From contig CM034532.1 of the NCBI GenBank assembly GCA_020002185.1, forward strand, positions 48,697,074 to 48,761,073: 64,000 nucleotides of DNA. The letters are read 5' to 3'. The DNA comes from Paraescarpia echinospica (taxonomy: Eukaryota; Annelida; Polychaeta; Sabellida; Siboglinidae). Numbering within the stretch: position 1 is the first letter of the stretch; each line of letters opens with the position of its first letter. A model generated the notes under the pieces. That model was not told the DNA's origin, made no database searches, and saw only the letters and a list, made by a program, of their open reading frames with translations. The translations under genes were made by a program, and so were the position numbers. Below, piece by piece: positions 46,037 to 59,392 of this stretch.

Positions 46037-47903
46037 CAAGATTTAACAAGATTGCCATCCAGAGAATTAACTCTAGATGGCTTATCGAGAGTTCAACCCT
46101 TTTATCTACATATATCCAGCCCTTCTGAGGTATGTGTCGATTTTATTTTTAAACATATTCACACTACTAGCACCCACACAATCATCAGATAATCTGTTCC
46201 ATTCATTCACAGTCCTTTGTGAAAATGAGAACTTTCTCACGTCTAATCTACACTGCTCCTTTACTAATGTAACTTCATGTCCTCTAGTCTTTCTATCTTT
46301 CTTAACTGAAAAAAAACATATTTCTATCAAAATTTTCATAACCATACAATATTTTAAACACTTCTATCTGATCTCCTCTCAATCTCCTGGTCTCTAGTGT
46401 TGTTAAACCACATTCTTTTAGGCGTTTTTCATAACTAAGATCCCTCAGTTTTGGTATCATTTTAGTCGCTCTGTACTCTTTCTAGCATATATATGTCCTT
46501 CTTGCGGTATGGCCTCCACGCTTGTATACAATATTCTAAATGAGGCCTAACTATTTTTTGTACAGCGGTATTATTAGTTCTTTTTTATATGCTATATTTC
46601 GCCTAATCAATCCAAGGATTTGATTTCCTTTTGAAGCTGCAATTCCACACTGCTCTGAAACCTTCATGTCAGCACTAATTGTCAGCCCTAAGTCTTTTTC
46701 TTTTACAGTAGTACTTAGTACAGTTCCCCCATTGTATATTCTACATATTCGTTCCTATGTCCTGTGTGAACATTTACATTTCCAAAATTGAACAACATTT
46801 GCCACTTTTCAGACCATTTGATCAACCTGTCAAGACTATCTTGTAAATGCTGTCTATCTACATCACTTTTAATTCTTCTAAACACGTTTGTATCATTTGC
46901 AAATTTCAACACCTTGTTATCTATATCATCGTCCAAATCGTTTATATATATTAATAATAATATAGGTCCCAGTACTGATCCCTGTGGAACCCCACTCAAA
47001 ACTGATTTCAGTTTCAAAACCTCCCATCAACAACTACCCGTTGTCTTCTGTCAATCAGCCATTTTTATATCCAGTTAATTATACCATTTCCTATGCCATG
47101 GGCTTTAGTTTAAGCAGTAATTTTTGACGTGGCACTTTGTCGAAAGCTTTTTGAAAATCTATGTAGATGATATCTACTGGTGATCCATCATCTACCCACT
47201 TAGTGATATCTTCCAAAAAACATAACATATTTGTTAAGCATGACCTCGCTTTTAAAAACCCATGTTGAGATGGGTTTATCAAGTTATGTTTAACAAGAAA
47301 ATCCACCATGTGATCTTTAATTAGTCTTTCTAATAATTTACAAATCACCGATGTTAAACTAACTGGTCTATAATTATTTGACTTGTTTCTCGAACCTTTT
47401 TAAATAACGGTATAATGTTTGCTTCTTTCCATTCTAAAGGAACCACTCCCTCTTCTAATGACAAGTTGAAAACTGTTGCAAGCGGTATGCTAATTTGTTC
47501 TACAATTTCCAATAGTAGTTTGGGTGGAATACCATCCACTCCAGGTGATTTATTTTCCTTCATAGCCCTAATTTTCTTAGCTACCATTTCTGGGGTTACA
47601 ATTAACTGTCTTAAATAGTCTGATTCTGCCCCCTTGAACTTAGCCTCTGGTACTGGCAGTGAACTAGTGTCTTCTCTGGTAAACACTGAACTAAAATACT
47701 CATTTAGGTCTTCTGCCATTAAGAATCCTTCTGATATTATATTTCCAGCACTATCTTCTAGAGGACCGACCTTATCCTGAACTTTCTGTTTGCTTCGAAC
47801 ATACGCATAAAAACTCTTGCTGTCATGTTTTATATTACAAGCTAATTTATGTTCATAGCTTCTCTTTGAATTTCTAATTTCAGCTGTAGCTTGGTTTAAC
47901 TGT
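46037..47903 (-). mobile_element. CR1/L2-like LINE, 5'-truncated, inside palindromic copy 6
   Basis: Minus-strand relative of 29,236-33,383: the same AATCTTGTTA-type tail (on the + strand it begins AACAAGATTTAACAAG) and the same RT. It starts within the linker between endonuclease and RT. The target duplication is unclear, at most a few bases. Confidence 0.85.
46106..47860 (-). pseudogene. CR1/L2-like reverse transcriptase, decayed
   Basis: Minus-strand pieces in order: 47,719-47,354 with SPGVDGIPPKLL and PLFKKV; 47,348-47,091 with SQHGFLKARS and YIDFQKAFDKVP (block A); 47,017-46,715 with SGVPQGSVLGP and FANDTNVF, where the catalytic FADD has become FAND; 46,345-46,106 the C-terminal EWNRLSDDCVG block. 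Frameshifts separate the pieces. The altered catalytic Asp and the frameshifts make it inactive. Confidence 0.85.
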
Positions 47904-48433
47904 ATGTAGCTGGATACAATATATGTTTGCTATGTATGTTTATTGGTCTAGATTATCTCCCGTTGGTTGCATTCGATATAATTATTCTGAAAACGAGCCC
48001 AAGCTCCGCGAAACCTAGTCGACTTGTAGGCCCATTTCGCATACGTTGTTTTGAATAAAATTGGATTCATGTGGAACCGTAAGATAACTGCTTGTTCCTC
48101 TATGATGACTAGTGTTTTTAGTACGTCGGAAAATTGCACAATAACTCATTCTGACGCTCGTTTCGAACCAAAAGCTATACTTGTAAACATCCTCTGAATG
48201 CATGGAAAGGGTCGGCCTGATGCGAGTTTGAGTCATAAGTGACGTCACATCTCGGCATCCCGAAAAGCGAGCCAAAAATATGCATATTCGAAAATGTCCG
48301 GATGTACAGCATAAAATGTGGAATTTCTAATTCATTGAATTTTTTTGATTTTTTTTGCTTGGTGGACGTGGAAATAGATAGCAGGATGTAATATAACATG
48401 AATTCAATCAATATATGTTTTTATTCCCTTTAA

Positions 48434-49137
48434 CAATAGAGAGTGTCTGCAAGCATACCGATCTCGATTCCCTTCCCTATCCGTAACGCGCTCCGCAATC
48501 GGTGTCGATTGTTGGAGATAGGTAACCGTCAGGAGTGTCTGCATCAAGGCGTTTCACTCGCCAAAGTATCGTACATTTATGCCTTTTTCAGCTGGATATG
48601 TGGTCCTAATCACAAGCTCAAATGGACAGACCATAATGCATCTAAATCATTTTGGAATTATGTACAAAAGCACATCACAACGAAGATAGGATCCGCGGTT
48701 TGTAGCGCCTTTTACAAGATTTTGATTTGCCTGTTTATATTCCTAAGTACTTCACCCAAGGCAACTTTTCTAACAGTTTTTTTGCACAAATTTAACGGAA
48801 TATATGTTAGAGATTTAGCACATAGACATCTTAAGGAAGAATTTGATAATTTGTTGTGTGAAAACAACAAAAATGATTTCACGCACGATTTGTGCCCCTA
48901 CCGTTATGTATTCCATGCTGAGACAGGTCTTAAAAAATATTTTGTTCTGATGCATTAAACACAACTGCAATGAAAACGAGGCGGCTAATCAGTCAAAACA
49001 GTTGTATGTACAATGCTGTCATATTGTTTACTTTGATTCATCCATAATTTGAACGTAAACTGGATATGGATTGCGCTTACCGATCACCCCTGCCGGTTAT
49101 GTATTTACCTATCCGATCGACACTTAACCGATCGCAC
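48434..49137. other. Unrecognised stretch with a 171-codon ORF
   Basis: A plus-strand frame at 48,443-48,958 is open for 171 codons, with a hydrophobic run around residues 90-105 and a charged C-terminal part. No family recognised and no neighbouring gene supports it, so it may be chance. Confidence 0.25.
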
Positions 49138-50150
49138 CTAAATGACAAGGCCATCAGTGCAGTCATTTTCAACGGCAGCATAGGAGACTGGTTTCGAACA
49201 ACAGTGGGAATTCGATAAGGATGCCTACTATCACCAACCTTCTTCAACATCTTTCTGGAAAGGATCATGAATGATGCCTTGGAAAACCATCAAGGCACTA
49301 TCACCATTGGAGGCAGGGCAATCACCAACCTTCGCTTCGCTGATGACATCGACGGTCTAGCAGGAGAAGAACAAGAACTAGTCAAATTGGTGGAGTACTT
49401 TGACAAAACCTCTACAGCATACGGCATGGAGATCAGTGCCGAAAAGACCAAACTGGTGACAAACAACACACAAGGCATCAACACAGAGGTCACAGTTAAC
49501 GGATAGAGACTTGAAACATTAACAAACTTCAAGTACTTGGGATCAGTCATCACCGACGAGGGTTCCAAACCTGAGATATTGTTGCCAGGATTACACAGAC
49601 AACAGCAACACTTACAAGGTTGAAACCCGTATGGAATGACAGTAACATCAATGTCAGTTTGAAAATAAGGCTGATACGCTCCCTTGTCATGTCCATCGTT
49701 CTATACGCTTGTGAAACATGGACCCTCTCAGCAGATCTAAAGAACAGGATACAAGTCATGGTAATGGGGTGCTTTCGGAAGATCTTGCGCATGTCATACA
49801 AAGACCATGTTACTAACGAAGACGTTCGCAACAAGATCAAACAAGCCATCGGACCTTACGAAGACATCCTTACAACAGTCAAGAAGCATAAACTGAAGTG
49901 GTACGGCCACGTCTCACGAGCATCTGGCCTTGCAATGACCATCTTGCAAGGTACTGTGAGAGGGGGAGAAGAAAAGGTAGACAGAAAAGGAGATGGGAAG
50001 ACAACATCAAAGAGTGGACAGGACTGGAGTTCGCCGACTCTCAGAAGGCTGTGGAGAACAGGGAAACTTGGAGAGAGCTGGTTAAGAAGTCGTCAGTGGT
50101 GCCCCAACGATCCTTACGGGTTATGGGAAAGTGAGTCTGTGTGAACACGG
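49138..50150 (+). pseudogene. LINE-A reverse transcriptase 3' part
   Basis: Starts at the same point as 33,492 (LNDKA-SAVIFNGSIGDWF). It has NLRFADDIDGLAGEE with the catalytic FADD intact, KTKLVTNNTQG, then after a stop (49,504) and a frameshift near 49,570 the C-terminal ACETWTLSADLKNRI, LKWYGHVSRASGLA and, after another shift near 49,965, GRQKRRWEDNIKEWTGLEF and SSVVPQRS. This C-terminus is characteristic of a widespread endonuclease-RT LINE family. 5'-truncated and dead. Confidence 0.85.
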
Positions 50151-50512
50151 ACAAAATACGACTGTCGCATCTTAAAAGCTGTCCGATCATTGCCTTTTGA
50201 TAACCTTCCCCCATTCAACAATCATCTCGCAAAACACTGCTACACCACGGCGATGGCGGTTTCCCGAACTGTTACGCGCGCCTAGTATTTTCTCTGTCAC
50301 TAGAAACCGCCAGAAGGCAATACTGTTTGTATCGCGGTTTTCCAGCGGGTCTCTAGAAACTCCAATTTGATAAGTCTATTTTTAATGATGGCGCGCTTTT
50401 AAGAATATATGGTTTAATGTGTCACCGCCGTTATTTTGTTATGCTAATAATGAATACATTTATATATCCGTTGTTGACACCCACGCGCGCTCACCATCGC
50501 ACATGCAAACAT

Positions 50513-50542
<30 letters not shown>
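50513..50542. repeat. (GCAC)n microsatellite
   Basis: About seven uninterrupted GCAC units. Confidence 0.95.
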
Positions 50543-50543
<1 letters not shown>

Positions 50544-51439
50544 GAGATATGTGCGTTACCCTGGTTTGACCTGATGAATCTTTGGAGGACATCCGCAGCA
50601 ATAGCATCACTAAATAAAGCATTAATATATGGCATAAGACAGGCATTGAAATAAAACGAATTGAAGCAATTTCGAGTGATTGCAAATGCGCGAACAGAGG
50701 CCAGAAAATACCCGTGGTAATCGATACACTTAATCGGATTTGCCAAGCGCGACATACGCACGCAAAACACACGTCAAATGCACACGCGCTACTCACGCAC
50801 GCCTTTGCAAATATACGTTTGTGACTGTCAATTTCTGTCGCAACATTTTCCAAAAATAGACGCCGCTAAGAGCATTTCTCTTACGTCACCGGACCGTCTT
50901 TCCTCGGCGCTTCCGGTGTGCTGCCAACAGCTACACCGTTATCGCAACTACTGACGTTTGATATATTTACTACGAGTGAGCATTATACGCCACGGTGAAA
51001 TTAAGCGGCTGTGACAGGACAGGTTTGCAGAAGCGGCTTCGATAACCTCTTGAGAGAGACTGGCCCTCAACACGCGATGTCATATTGTTCCGTTTTCGTT
51101 TCAAGTCAATATTCTCCGGTTGATTGGTCTTCAATTGTTACCTTCTTCCTCCTTCGCTCTCTGGCGTACTACAGTTCGATGCCTACTTTTCTGTCTTCGT
51201 CGTGTTTTTTGTTGGATTATTGACAAGGCAGCGGCTTCCCCGTCCACTCGTATATTTCAAAACTGCTTGAGTTAGCCTAATAGCGGGGCAATGACCACGA
51301 AAAAGCGGCAATGAGCATAATCCTCCACTATTTGTTTCCCTTCGCCATTTTTACTTGCTGTACTCGGTCGGTCGTGGAGAAACATTTCGACAGGAAATGT
51401 GAACCATCTGAGATTACAATGTGCCTAAAACAGTTTTGT

Positions 51440-51442
<3 letters not shown>

Positions 51443-51527
<85 letters not shown>
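51443..51527. repeat. (CA)n microsatellite
   Basis: About 42 uninterrupted CA units. Confidence 0.97.
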
Positions 51528-51532
<5 letters not shown>

Positions 51533-52189
51533 TAATTAACCAGTAAGAAAATTAAACAAACTCTGCAAAACAAATTATACAAAACAGGATATTCCATGGC
51601 AACATTCCAACTCTTGTTACAATACTCCAACGACCAGGTCTGCCAGGAAGTGTGCTTAGAACCGTCCTAAGGACAAGATACCACGCTATGTAAGATAGTA
51701 TTACCTTTATCTTATATATTCAGAATGGTATAGAAGGAAGTGTTTCAAAATGCTATTTTAATACCAGGGCTGTATTTCAAAATAGCTAAAACAAATTAAT
51801 TATTATTTCACAAAATCATACATCTTCCCACATTTCAATAACAAATTCCGACCGATACATACTCCCGGTAAGTAAACAAACACAATGTTTTATATTGTTC
51901 TCCTTCTAGTGTTGCTATTGCTTTAATTAATTCGAACGTTTATTGGATTTGCAGTCAGTATAACTTTCAGTGAATGCCTTAGCTTCACAAGCTGTGTTGA
52001 CTGTATATAAAAGCTGCGTCCTTTCACCTCGATAAGCTACACCCGCATGTCGCATAATCCTTCGCGGTGACTCTAATTATAACTTCATAATATTACAGCA
52101 TGGCTAATTGGAAAATGCGTTCAACGATATCGCAGGAGAGTTTGGTGGAATAATGATCACCATATTGTGGATAGGCTAGACGACGAGAA

Positions 52190-52390
52190 GGGATGTTGAC
52201 AAACTGCCAAAGAAAGCAGAGGAATAGATGAGAAGGCCACAGCTGAAATGGGAGGACAGCGTAAAGAGGTTTTTTTTAAAGACAAAACAAGATAACGATG
52301 GCGAGAGGGGGTTGCTGCTGGGGAGCAGTGGAGGGAAACAATGGAAAGACAGAGTTGTACAACAGTGCAAGACCTATACTTCACCGTTGT
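52190..52390 (+). pseudogene. Possible LINE RT C-terminal remnant
   Basis: RRPQLKWEDSVKR, then in another frame RWREGVAAGEQWRETMER, resembles the GRPxxRWEDxVKRD ... WRExAxxRExW end of endonuclease-RT LINEs. Only this short stretch is visible; no RT core. Chance similarity cannot be excluded. Confidence 0.35.
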
Positions 52391-55300
52391 ACGCGGGGAT
52401 CAGGAGGGAGAACAAGACGTCAAGATATTCTGAAATCTGCGTCATGGCTCTGTGACCAGTCCGATCGGCGGAGTGAACACGGTGACTGCCCCGGTTATTC
52501 CAAACCATCTCTTCAGCCACGCACGCTATCATGCACGCAGGCCATGGCCAGCCACCTCGGCTAATGCGATTGCCGCCAAATAAATGTGCATCGTCTGTTT
52601 ATAAGGCGACCCCTAATGCATGCGAAGGGTGGTCAGGCGGGTTGAACGGGGCGAGCTATAGATCCACCGAGTGGGTGTCTATTGCAATGATGGAGACAAA
52701 CAGTGATTGGGTGATTTATCAGAATGAAATGTAGGAATAAAGCGACAGAGGGGAAGGAGGAGTGTTGTGTGTTAACCCCCGATGGACGCTTCACATTGGC
52801 GGACATGGGATGTGCTAAATGGGAATGTCGCAGGACGAGGAAATGAAAGAGGAGTAGAGGAGAGGCGGGAAGGAGGGTTATACGAGATGAGAGTAGTTTT
52901 AAGAGGAACGGGGGAGGAGGAGCTGAGAAGAAGAAGGTGGAGGGGATGACAGGAAGAGGGGTGATAGAGAAAGGAGGAAGGGAGGAGGGGAGGGGAGGGG
53001 TGGAGAAGGGGAACTGAGGTGAGGAAGAGGGAAGACGGACACGGAAAGGAGGCAGTGATGATAGGAGGACAGGGAGGGGAAGATGGAAGATGACGTAACG
53101 TTTGAGTCAAGGGCGGATCTAGGGGCGTGAGAGGTGCTCATCTCCATACTCGCCTGGCGCAGACCCTGTTTCGCCAATACATAATATCCACAGTGCGTGG
53201 AATATGATATATTGATTCTTAATTTTCCAATTTCAAGGAACCCGTAGCCAAGCTGAACGTAACTGATGTTGCGAATAGACCCAATCCCCGGTTGAAGGCC
53301 TATCGCTAGAGTTTAAGCCTATAGGCCATGAAAAATTGTAGCATTGTTATGTAACGCGCGGTTAATAATTATTGCATCTATATTCGGCAGAGACACGCAT
53401 AATTGGACAACCTCTGGTTGTCGATTAGATCGATGACGACGCACGCTGAACCGAGCTGTTCCCTGCGGTGGTGTATACAACGGCCCGTCCGCCAAAGATA
53501 GCTTCTGGTGATTCTGCGGCGGCGCTCAACGGCCCAACACCAAGCAGCAGTAACGACGGCCATAAATCGGTTTATTTCGTCTGAATGTGTCGGTCTGCTG
53601 CGTAGACAAACCTTAACCGGACGTACTGGACGCGGTTGAGCCGAAATTAGTACCATATGTTATTAGCAGATGTCGGTTGATTTGAGGGATTCCTCGTGGA
53701 CGCGAGAGGCACGCGCGGGGCACGTAAACTGACCGCGGGGACCGGGGGAGGGAGGCCAAGCGTCACGGACAACATCGTCTCCGGGCACACGGCCAAATAT
53801 TACTCGGCGATAACGACCGTGATAACCCGGGAGACCCGTCCGCAAAAGATGAGTCGGCTTAGGTGGTTAGGCGGCCAAATGAGATATGTAAATACGGCAT
53901 GAAACCGAACAGATGTGACGCGCACTGAATATGTATTGTTATTGGTCACGACGGTGTAGCGAGAGGCCGCCGATTCGCTAGGGATCAAACTGCTAACGAA
54001 TTGTGATTCCGTAAACCTTCCTTTCCTTCGCAGCATTGCGTTTTCCCCTTCCAAAACTAGCGGTGCCGCCGCGAGGTGATAAATGTACACCCCTATGGTA
54101 AATATTATTTTCCGCTAAAAAAATTGTGAAAACAAATGGACATGGTTAAATGGTTTTCATTGTGACGAGGAAAACTCTAACTTTGATATCTGTAACCGTG
54201 ACTGAGAGATCAAAATGTGATGCCTGGGACAGCATAGTGTTGTATAGCATGATGTAGAAACGCAAAGTGAATGCAACATTGTTTGCATGATTGGCCATAC
54301 AATAATACCCCTCTGTCACATTGCTTGGTATGTGCTTATCGTTAGACGTATAATCATTATAATGGAATTACAAAAATCATGCCATGTCAGTCCTTAGTTT
54401 TCCTTTATCGTAAAACTTAATATAAGAGGGGTACGTATTTCACACATCGTGGTTTATTTGCCACGACTGAACGTGGTCTCTCGTCCATAATTTCAGTGGG
54501 AAAACACCCCCATGTTAGTGACTACACGTGCAGCATGTGTCCAAACGGCGTCCTCGTTGTAATGCCCGAGTCTTATAAAACATGGTTGCACCAGGTACCC
54601 TCTATGTTTTTTGATAATGTCATGACCAAAATGGCCGCCACGATCGACACGTGACTTTTTCGCGATGGCGCTGTATCTTATTTCTGCACGTGTCAGTGAC
54701 TATAGCATCCCTTGCGCACGAAGACGTTATGTAATGTATGCCATACCACAGGGAGCTTCTTGAATTTTGAAAAATGCTAGACTACGATTTTTACCAGCAG
54801 GTTGACGAACGAATATATTTAACGTAATTGATTTTCAGAAGAATATAAAAATACAAATTTACGAAGAACACTAAAAACTTCAGCGATGTCGTCAGTGAGA
54901 TGTCAAATACTGATCGATCCCCGTGTGTGTTCGCACGCCGCAGATGCACACTACATTGCTATGCTCCGGAAATCGTTCTCGTTTACGTCATACACGTGAC
55001 AGCGCCCGTCAAGCCGCTCTATAGTTTATTGAAATATCACAGCCAATTAACGTGCCTCTCTCGTCACGGATGCCGCGTGCGTTGGCAACGTCGGGGGACG
55101 CCGATGATAGGCAGAGGCGACCAGCGTAAATTGCTCTCCATCTCTGCCGCTTGGAAACACGGATAAATCTGAATCCTCGGCCTAAATGGACCGTGACAGC
55201 ACCGAACTGAGCGACTGGTTGTGTTAACATCGTGCCCGATGAAGCTGAAGAATTGTCTACTATTTGTGTTTACTCGTTGACATAGAGGATGTGATTTTCG

Positions 55301-56126
55301 CACGTTTCGACATCGCGACCTGCGCATTAGGACAGTTCCGGTTCCAGTTTCGTTTTTTGTCATGTTTTGTCGTATGTAAATGGTTGCTACCGGAAGTAAG
55401 CTGAGCCTACCCTAACATGACAGTTACACAACATATGTGGTAATGGAGGGGTACACCCGGCTTACCGCCAATAAGGTGACTTGGTTGAAGATGTCAAGAT
55501 AATAAATGGGGGGTTTCCGTATTTTTGGCCCACATCCAGCCGGTTATTTGTAGCTCTTGCAGTTACGTACACGCTCTTTGGTTAGGATTATCATTGTGAC
55601 GTCAGCCCACAACGCTCTGCGCGTACCATAATTGAGCAGAGTTACGTAGATCTCTAAATTTACGTCAAACGTACGAGCGCATGCGTGGGCCACAACGATG
55701 TCTTTTAAGCGCGCCTAGCGGAAACTCTAAGTTCATTTTATGCACAAAAACGATGTTATAATAAACATATTTAACTAAGCATTTATAAGAATTTGTGAAA
55801 ATCTGTACCATTGACGTTTAAATTAGCTTTGTGGTGATGACGCCAGATAGTATTATTTTTAAATACAAAAACAAAACACCAACGCATCACTATCGTCACA
55901 ACCACAGACGACATGTTATAGCCAACGGTAAACTTTCCCGCCCAAATTCGAATGGACATCTCGTGCTCATTTCCGCAAAATCTTGATAGAAGACGAACCA
56001 AAAATAGGCTCATTCAAATGGCATGAGTACCAACTCAGTTGATTCATTGATCAAACTGACGCGAGTATAAATAGTCCACTAATCCCTCTTTACCGATGAC
56101 AGTGACATTTACCAATATTTCTGCCT
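52391..56126. other. Unrecognised intergenic region
   Basis: No domain, tRNA or repeat of the families above. GC-richer patches with CpG occur near 53,690-53,880 and 55,060-55,130. Open frames overlap on both strands without a convincing choice. Confidence 0.4.
52850..53092 (+). repeat. Polypurine tract
   Basis: The + strand is almost all A and G over ~240 bp, with many GGGAGG, GAAGG and GGGGAGGGG words, capable of triplex or G-quadruplex formation. The minus-strand ORFs here are Ser/Pro-rich by composition only. Confidence 0.8.
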
Positions 56127-57955
56127 TTGATAAGACTTCTTCATCTTCTTCTGTTCAGCATATCTCTGCGAGACGTAGCTGCCCGGATGATCCCACGATA
56201 CGCTGCTCTGTCTGCCGTTCGTCTCCCTGCTCTCACGATGTCGCCTTCTAACCAGTCGCTGATGTCCTGCTCCCATCTTCTCCTTGGTCTTCCCTTTCTC
56301 TCTTTCCCTCCATTTTGCCTTCTAGGATTGTTTACTCTAAGGAATTGTGGCTTATGATGTGGCCAAAATAACGCAGTTTTAGTCCTTTTATTCTATTAAC
56401 TAGTTGGCAGTTCTTTATGTCTAATTTTTAAGGATCTCTGCGTTGGTTGTTTTTGTTATCCATGGCACTCTTGGGACTTTTCTGTAACATTTAATCTCAA
56501 ATACTTGTATTCTTCTCATGCCTTCTTTGTTCACGTTTCGCTCCTGTATAGAGCTGTTGGGAAAACGCAAGTTTTTTTAAATTCTTATCTTTGTTGGTAT
56601 GTTTTGTCCTTTCCATACATTTTTCATATTTAGTTTCTGCGTTGCTGTGGCTATTCTTCTTCTGATCTCTGATGATGTCTTGCCGTCTCCTTGTAGTCTT
56701 GCTCCAAGGTATTCGTAGTGGTTCACATTTTCAACTTGCTCCCCGTTGATTGCAATTTCATTTTTTTCAATGCATCTGTCAGTGTCCATGATCTTTGTTT
56801 TCTTCACATTAAGTAACAATCCCTTTTTCTCACTGTGTTCTTTTACAGACATGATTAGGTTTGTTAGGCCGATTGTTGTAGTGGACAGGAGTGCGGTATC
56901 GTCTGCGTATCGTAGATCTCGTATTCTATGTCCATGGATATTCACTTCATCGTATCTTGTACTTCTGTCATCTAATTCTACACATCTCATTATGTCTTTC
57001 GTGTAGAGATTGAATAGAAACTCTTTTTCCCACTGAAAAATGTTCTGTGGTTGTGCTTTCCAGCCTGACCACTGCTTGTTGGTTGCTATAGAGTGATTTC
57101 AAGAGGGCGATTATTTTTGGGTGGAAGTTCATGTCCTTGAACGTTTTTCACATCATCTGATGATTCGCACAGTCGAAAGCTTTGGAATAGTCGATGAAGC
57201 ATATTCTTAGATCATTATGTATCTCTGGGTTTTTTCTTAAGCTTTCATGTGTACTGCTCACTTCCATTTCCATTTTATCTTGCATTCTTTTCATTATGAT
57301 TTTCAGCAATGTTTTGCTTGAATAGCTAATGAGTGATATGCTTCTGTAGTTGGAGCTTAGCTGTAGGACTCCTTTCTTTGGTAATGGGATGTATATTGAT
57401 TTCTTCCAGTCGACGGGCCATTTTTCACTCTTCCATATTTCCTTACACAGTGCATGGTATATGTCTATTCCTTCTTCTTCCGCTGCTTTTATCATTTCTG
57501 CCTGTATGTTGTCGCACCCAGGGCTTTTCCCATCTTTTAGACTGCTAATGGCCCATTTCACCTCAACTCTTAATGGTTCGAGATCGTCCTCGTCTTGGTC
57601 TTCGTTTCCCATATCAGAGGGGTCGTTGTTATCTCCATCTCGTGCGTACATATTTTCACAATATTCTTTCCATCTTTTGGCTATGTCTTCTGCATCAGTC
57701 AGAGTCTTCCCTTTTTCATCTTTGATGACACCGAGTCTGGGTTGGAATTTACCTGTCATGTTCTTTATTTCTTTAAACATTTCTTGGTTTCGGTTTTCTG
57801 CCATACGGTCCTCTATTTTCTTACATTTGGCTTCTATATACTTTTGTTTGTCCCTTTTGCAGAGTTTTTTGATTAATTACTTCATCTCATTATATCTTAA
57901 TTTGATCGATTTCTCGTTTTACAGTATTGAAATGCCCAATTTTCATGAAACTAAT
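56127..57955 (-). pseudogene. LINE-B endonuclease-RT, 5'-truncated
   Basis: Minus strand. 57,876-57,148: linker (DKQKYIEAKCKKIEDRMAEN), KDGKSPGCDNIQAEMIKA, WKKSIYIPLPKKG, FIDYSKAFDCANH (block A). After a break, 56,990-56,577: RDLRYADDTALLS (catalytic YADD), LLLNVKKTKIM, YEYLGARL. Decayed C-terminal pieces continue to ~56,127 (RIQVFEIKCYRKVPRVPW). The YADD motif and C-terminus place it among L1/RTE-grade LINEs; clade not resolved. The stretch between the two frames carries stops, so it is inactive. Confidence 0.85.
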
Positions 57956-58275
57956 TGAATAGACAATTGACCAGGCCTTACAAAGGGAAATTATAAAACA
58001 AATATATTCTATACATCAAAAACTATGAGGTGCGTGTGAATACTATTAGGTGACCCTTTTGGTGACATTAGATATGAAGACATGGCAAGGGTCTCAAACT
58101 CCCATCTCCAACCTGTTTTATGGGCCAACCTGCCGTCTCCCATCTGTTTTGGAGACAATCTCACATATCCCACCTATTCTGGAGAACCTACCAATTCCCA
58201 ACTATTTGTGAAGCCAAACTCTTAGTTCTCATCTGTTTTTGAAATCAACCTCCCAAACCCAACATCTCGCCAATG
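57956..58275. other. Spacer in the 1,437-bp unit
   Basis: Non-coding. Contains a loose direct repeat of CTCCCA(A/T)C-TGTTTT-type words at ~58,105-58,260. Repeated at 59,393-59,712 and 60,830-61,149. Confidence 0.6.
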
Positions 58276-58797
58276 TTAAAGGAAATAAAAACAAGGCATT
58301 ACCTAAAATCCGTTTTCTATGTGTTCACAAAGTTTAACATTTGAGAACAATAAAAAAATACAGTTGTAACATAAAGTCGATTTTAAACCCGCCTATGTAG
58401 CGATTCCCGCGGAAAATTAAATGAGCTAGGCGATCACGTGGTATTGTTACGTCACATATGACATATACTCGCATCAGGCCGACCGTTTCCATGCATTCAG
58501 AGCATGTTTACAAAGATAGCTTTTGGGTCGAAATGTCGGAATGAGTTATTGTGCGATATTCCGATGTAATACAAAAACTAGTCATCATAGAGGAACAAAC
58601 AGTTATCTTACGGTTCCACGTGAATTGTACAACTCCTCCTTCATATATTGATATTCTAGTGATATGAGATTATACAACGTTACTTTCTGTAGCTGGATAC
58701 AATATATGTTTGCTATGTATCTTTATTGGTGTAGATTATCTCCGGTGGGTTGCAATCAATATAATTATTCTGAAAACGAGCCGAAGCACAGCGAAAC
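58276..58797. mobile_element. Palindromic element fragment, tandem unit 1
   Basis: TTAA at 58,276-58,279, left subterminal region and outer left arm, then a jump past the centre (GTTCCACGTGAATTGTACAA, ~58,615) into right-arm sequence up to GCGAAACC. The centre and tRNA-like units are deleted. Confidence 0.85.
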
Positions 58798-59392
58798 CTG
58801 TAGGACTCCTTTCTTTGGTAATGGGATGTATATTGATTTCTTCCAGTCGACGGGCCATTTTTCACTCTTCCATATTTCCTTACATAGTGCATGGTATATG
58901 TCTATTCCTTCTTCTTCCGCTGCTTTTATCATTTCTGCCTGTATGTTGTCGCACCCAGGGCTTTTCCCATCTTTTAGACTGCTAATGGCCCATTTCACCT
59001 CAACTCTTAATGGTTCGAGATCGTCCTCGTCTTGGTCTTCGTTTCCCATATCAGAGGGGTCGTTGTTATCTCCATCTCGTGCGTACATATTTTCACAATA
59101 TTCTTTCCATCTTTTGGCTATGTCTTCTGCATCAGTCAGAGTCTTCCCTTTTTCATCTTTGATGACACCGAGTCTGGGTTGGAATTTACCTGTCATGTTC
59201 TTTATTTCTTTAAACATTTCTTGGTTTCGGTTTTCTGCCATACGGTCCTCTATTTTCTTACATTTGGCTTCTATATACTTTTGTTTGTCCCTTTTGCAGA
59301 GTTTTTTGATTAATTACTTCATCTCATTATATCTTAATTTGATCGATTTCTCGTTTTACAGTATTGAAATGCCCAATTTTCATGAAACTAAT
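58798..59392 (-). pseudogene. LINE-B fragment, tandem unit 2
   Basis: Repeats the 57,361-57,955 part of LINE-B: the linker to IPLPKKG, no RT catalytic blocks. The open frame MAENRNQEM... runs off into palindromic-element sequence. Confidence 0.85.

Larger units (their letters stand above)
44648..48433. mobile_element. Palindromic TTAA element, copy 6 (split by a LINE)
   Basis: TTAA at 44,648-44,651 and 48,430-48,433. The left arm is complete, tRNA-like units are at 45,295-45,376 (+) and 45,851-45,938 (-), and centre orientation is as in copy 1. The right arm stops at ~46,036, is interrupted by a minus-strand LINE, and resumes at 47,904 with TATGTAGCTGG. Confidence 0.85.
50151..52189. other. 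Unrecognised stretch with microsatellites
   Basis: No gene recognised. Includes a CACG tract and a long CA tract (listed separately). A TATA-like TATATAAAAGC word lies at ~52,003, but no ORF downstream supports a promoter. Confidence 0.4.

Noticed and set aside
48443..48958. 171-codon ORF as a definite gene
   Set aside because: No recognised domain or context; kept only as a low-confidence note.
51311..51535. ORFs ending in Thr-His or Cys-Val repeats
   Set aside because: Translations of the (CA)n microsatellite.
52772..53177. Minus-strand Ser/Pro-rich ORFs
   Set aside because: Composition artefact of the polypurine tract.
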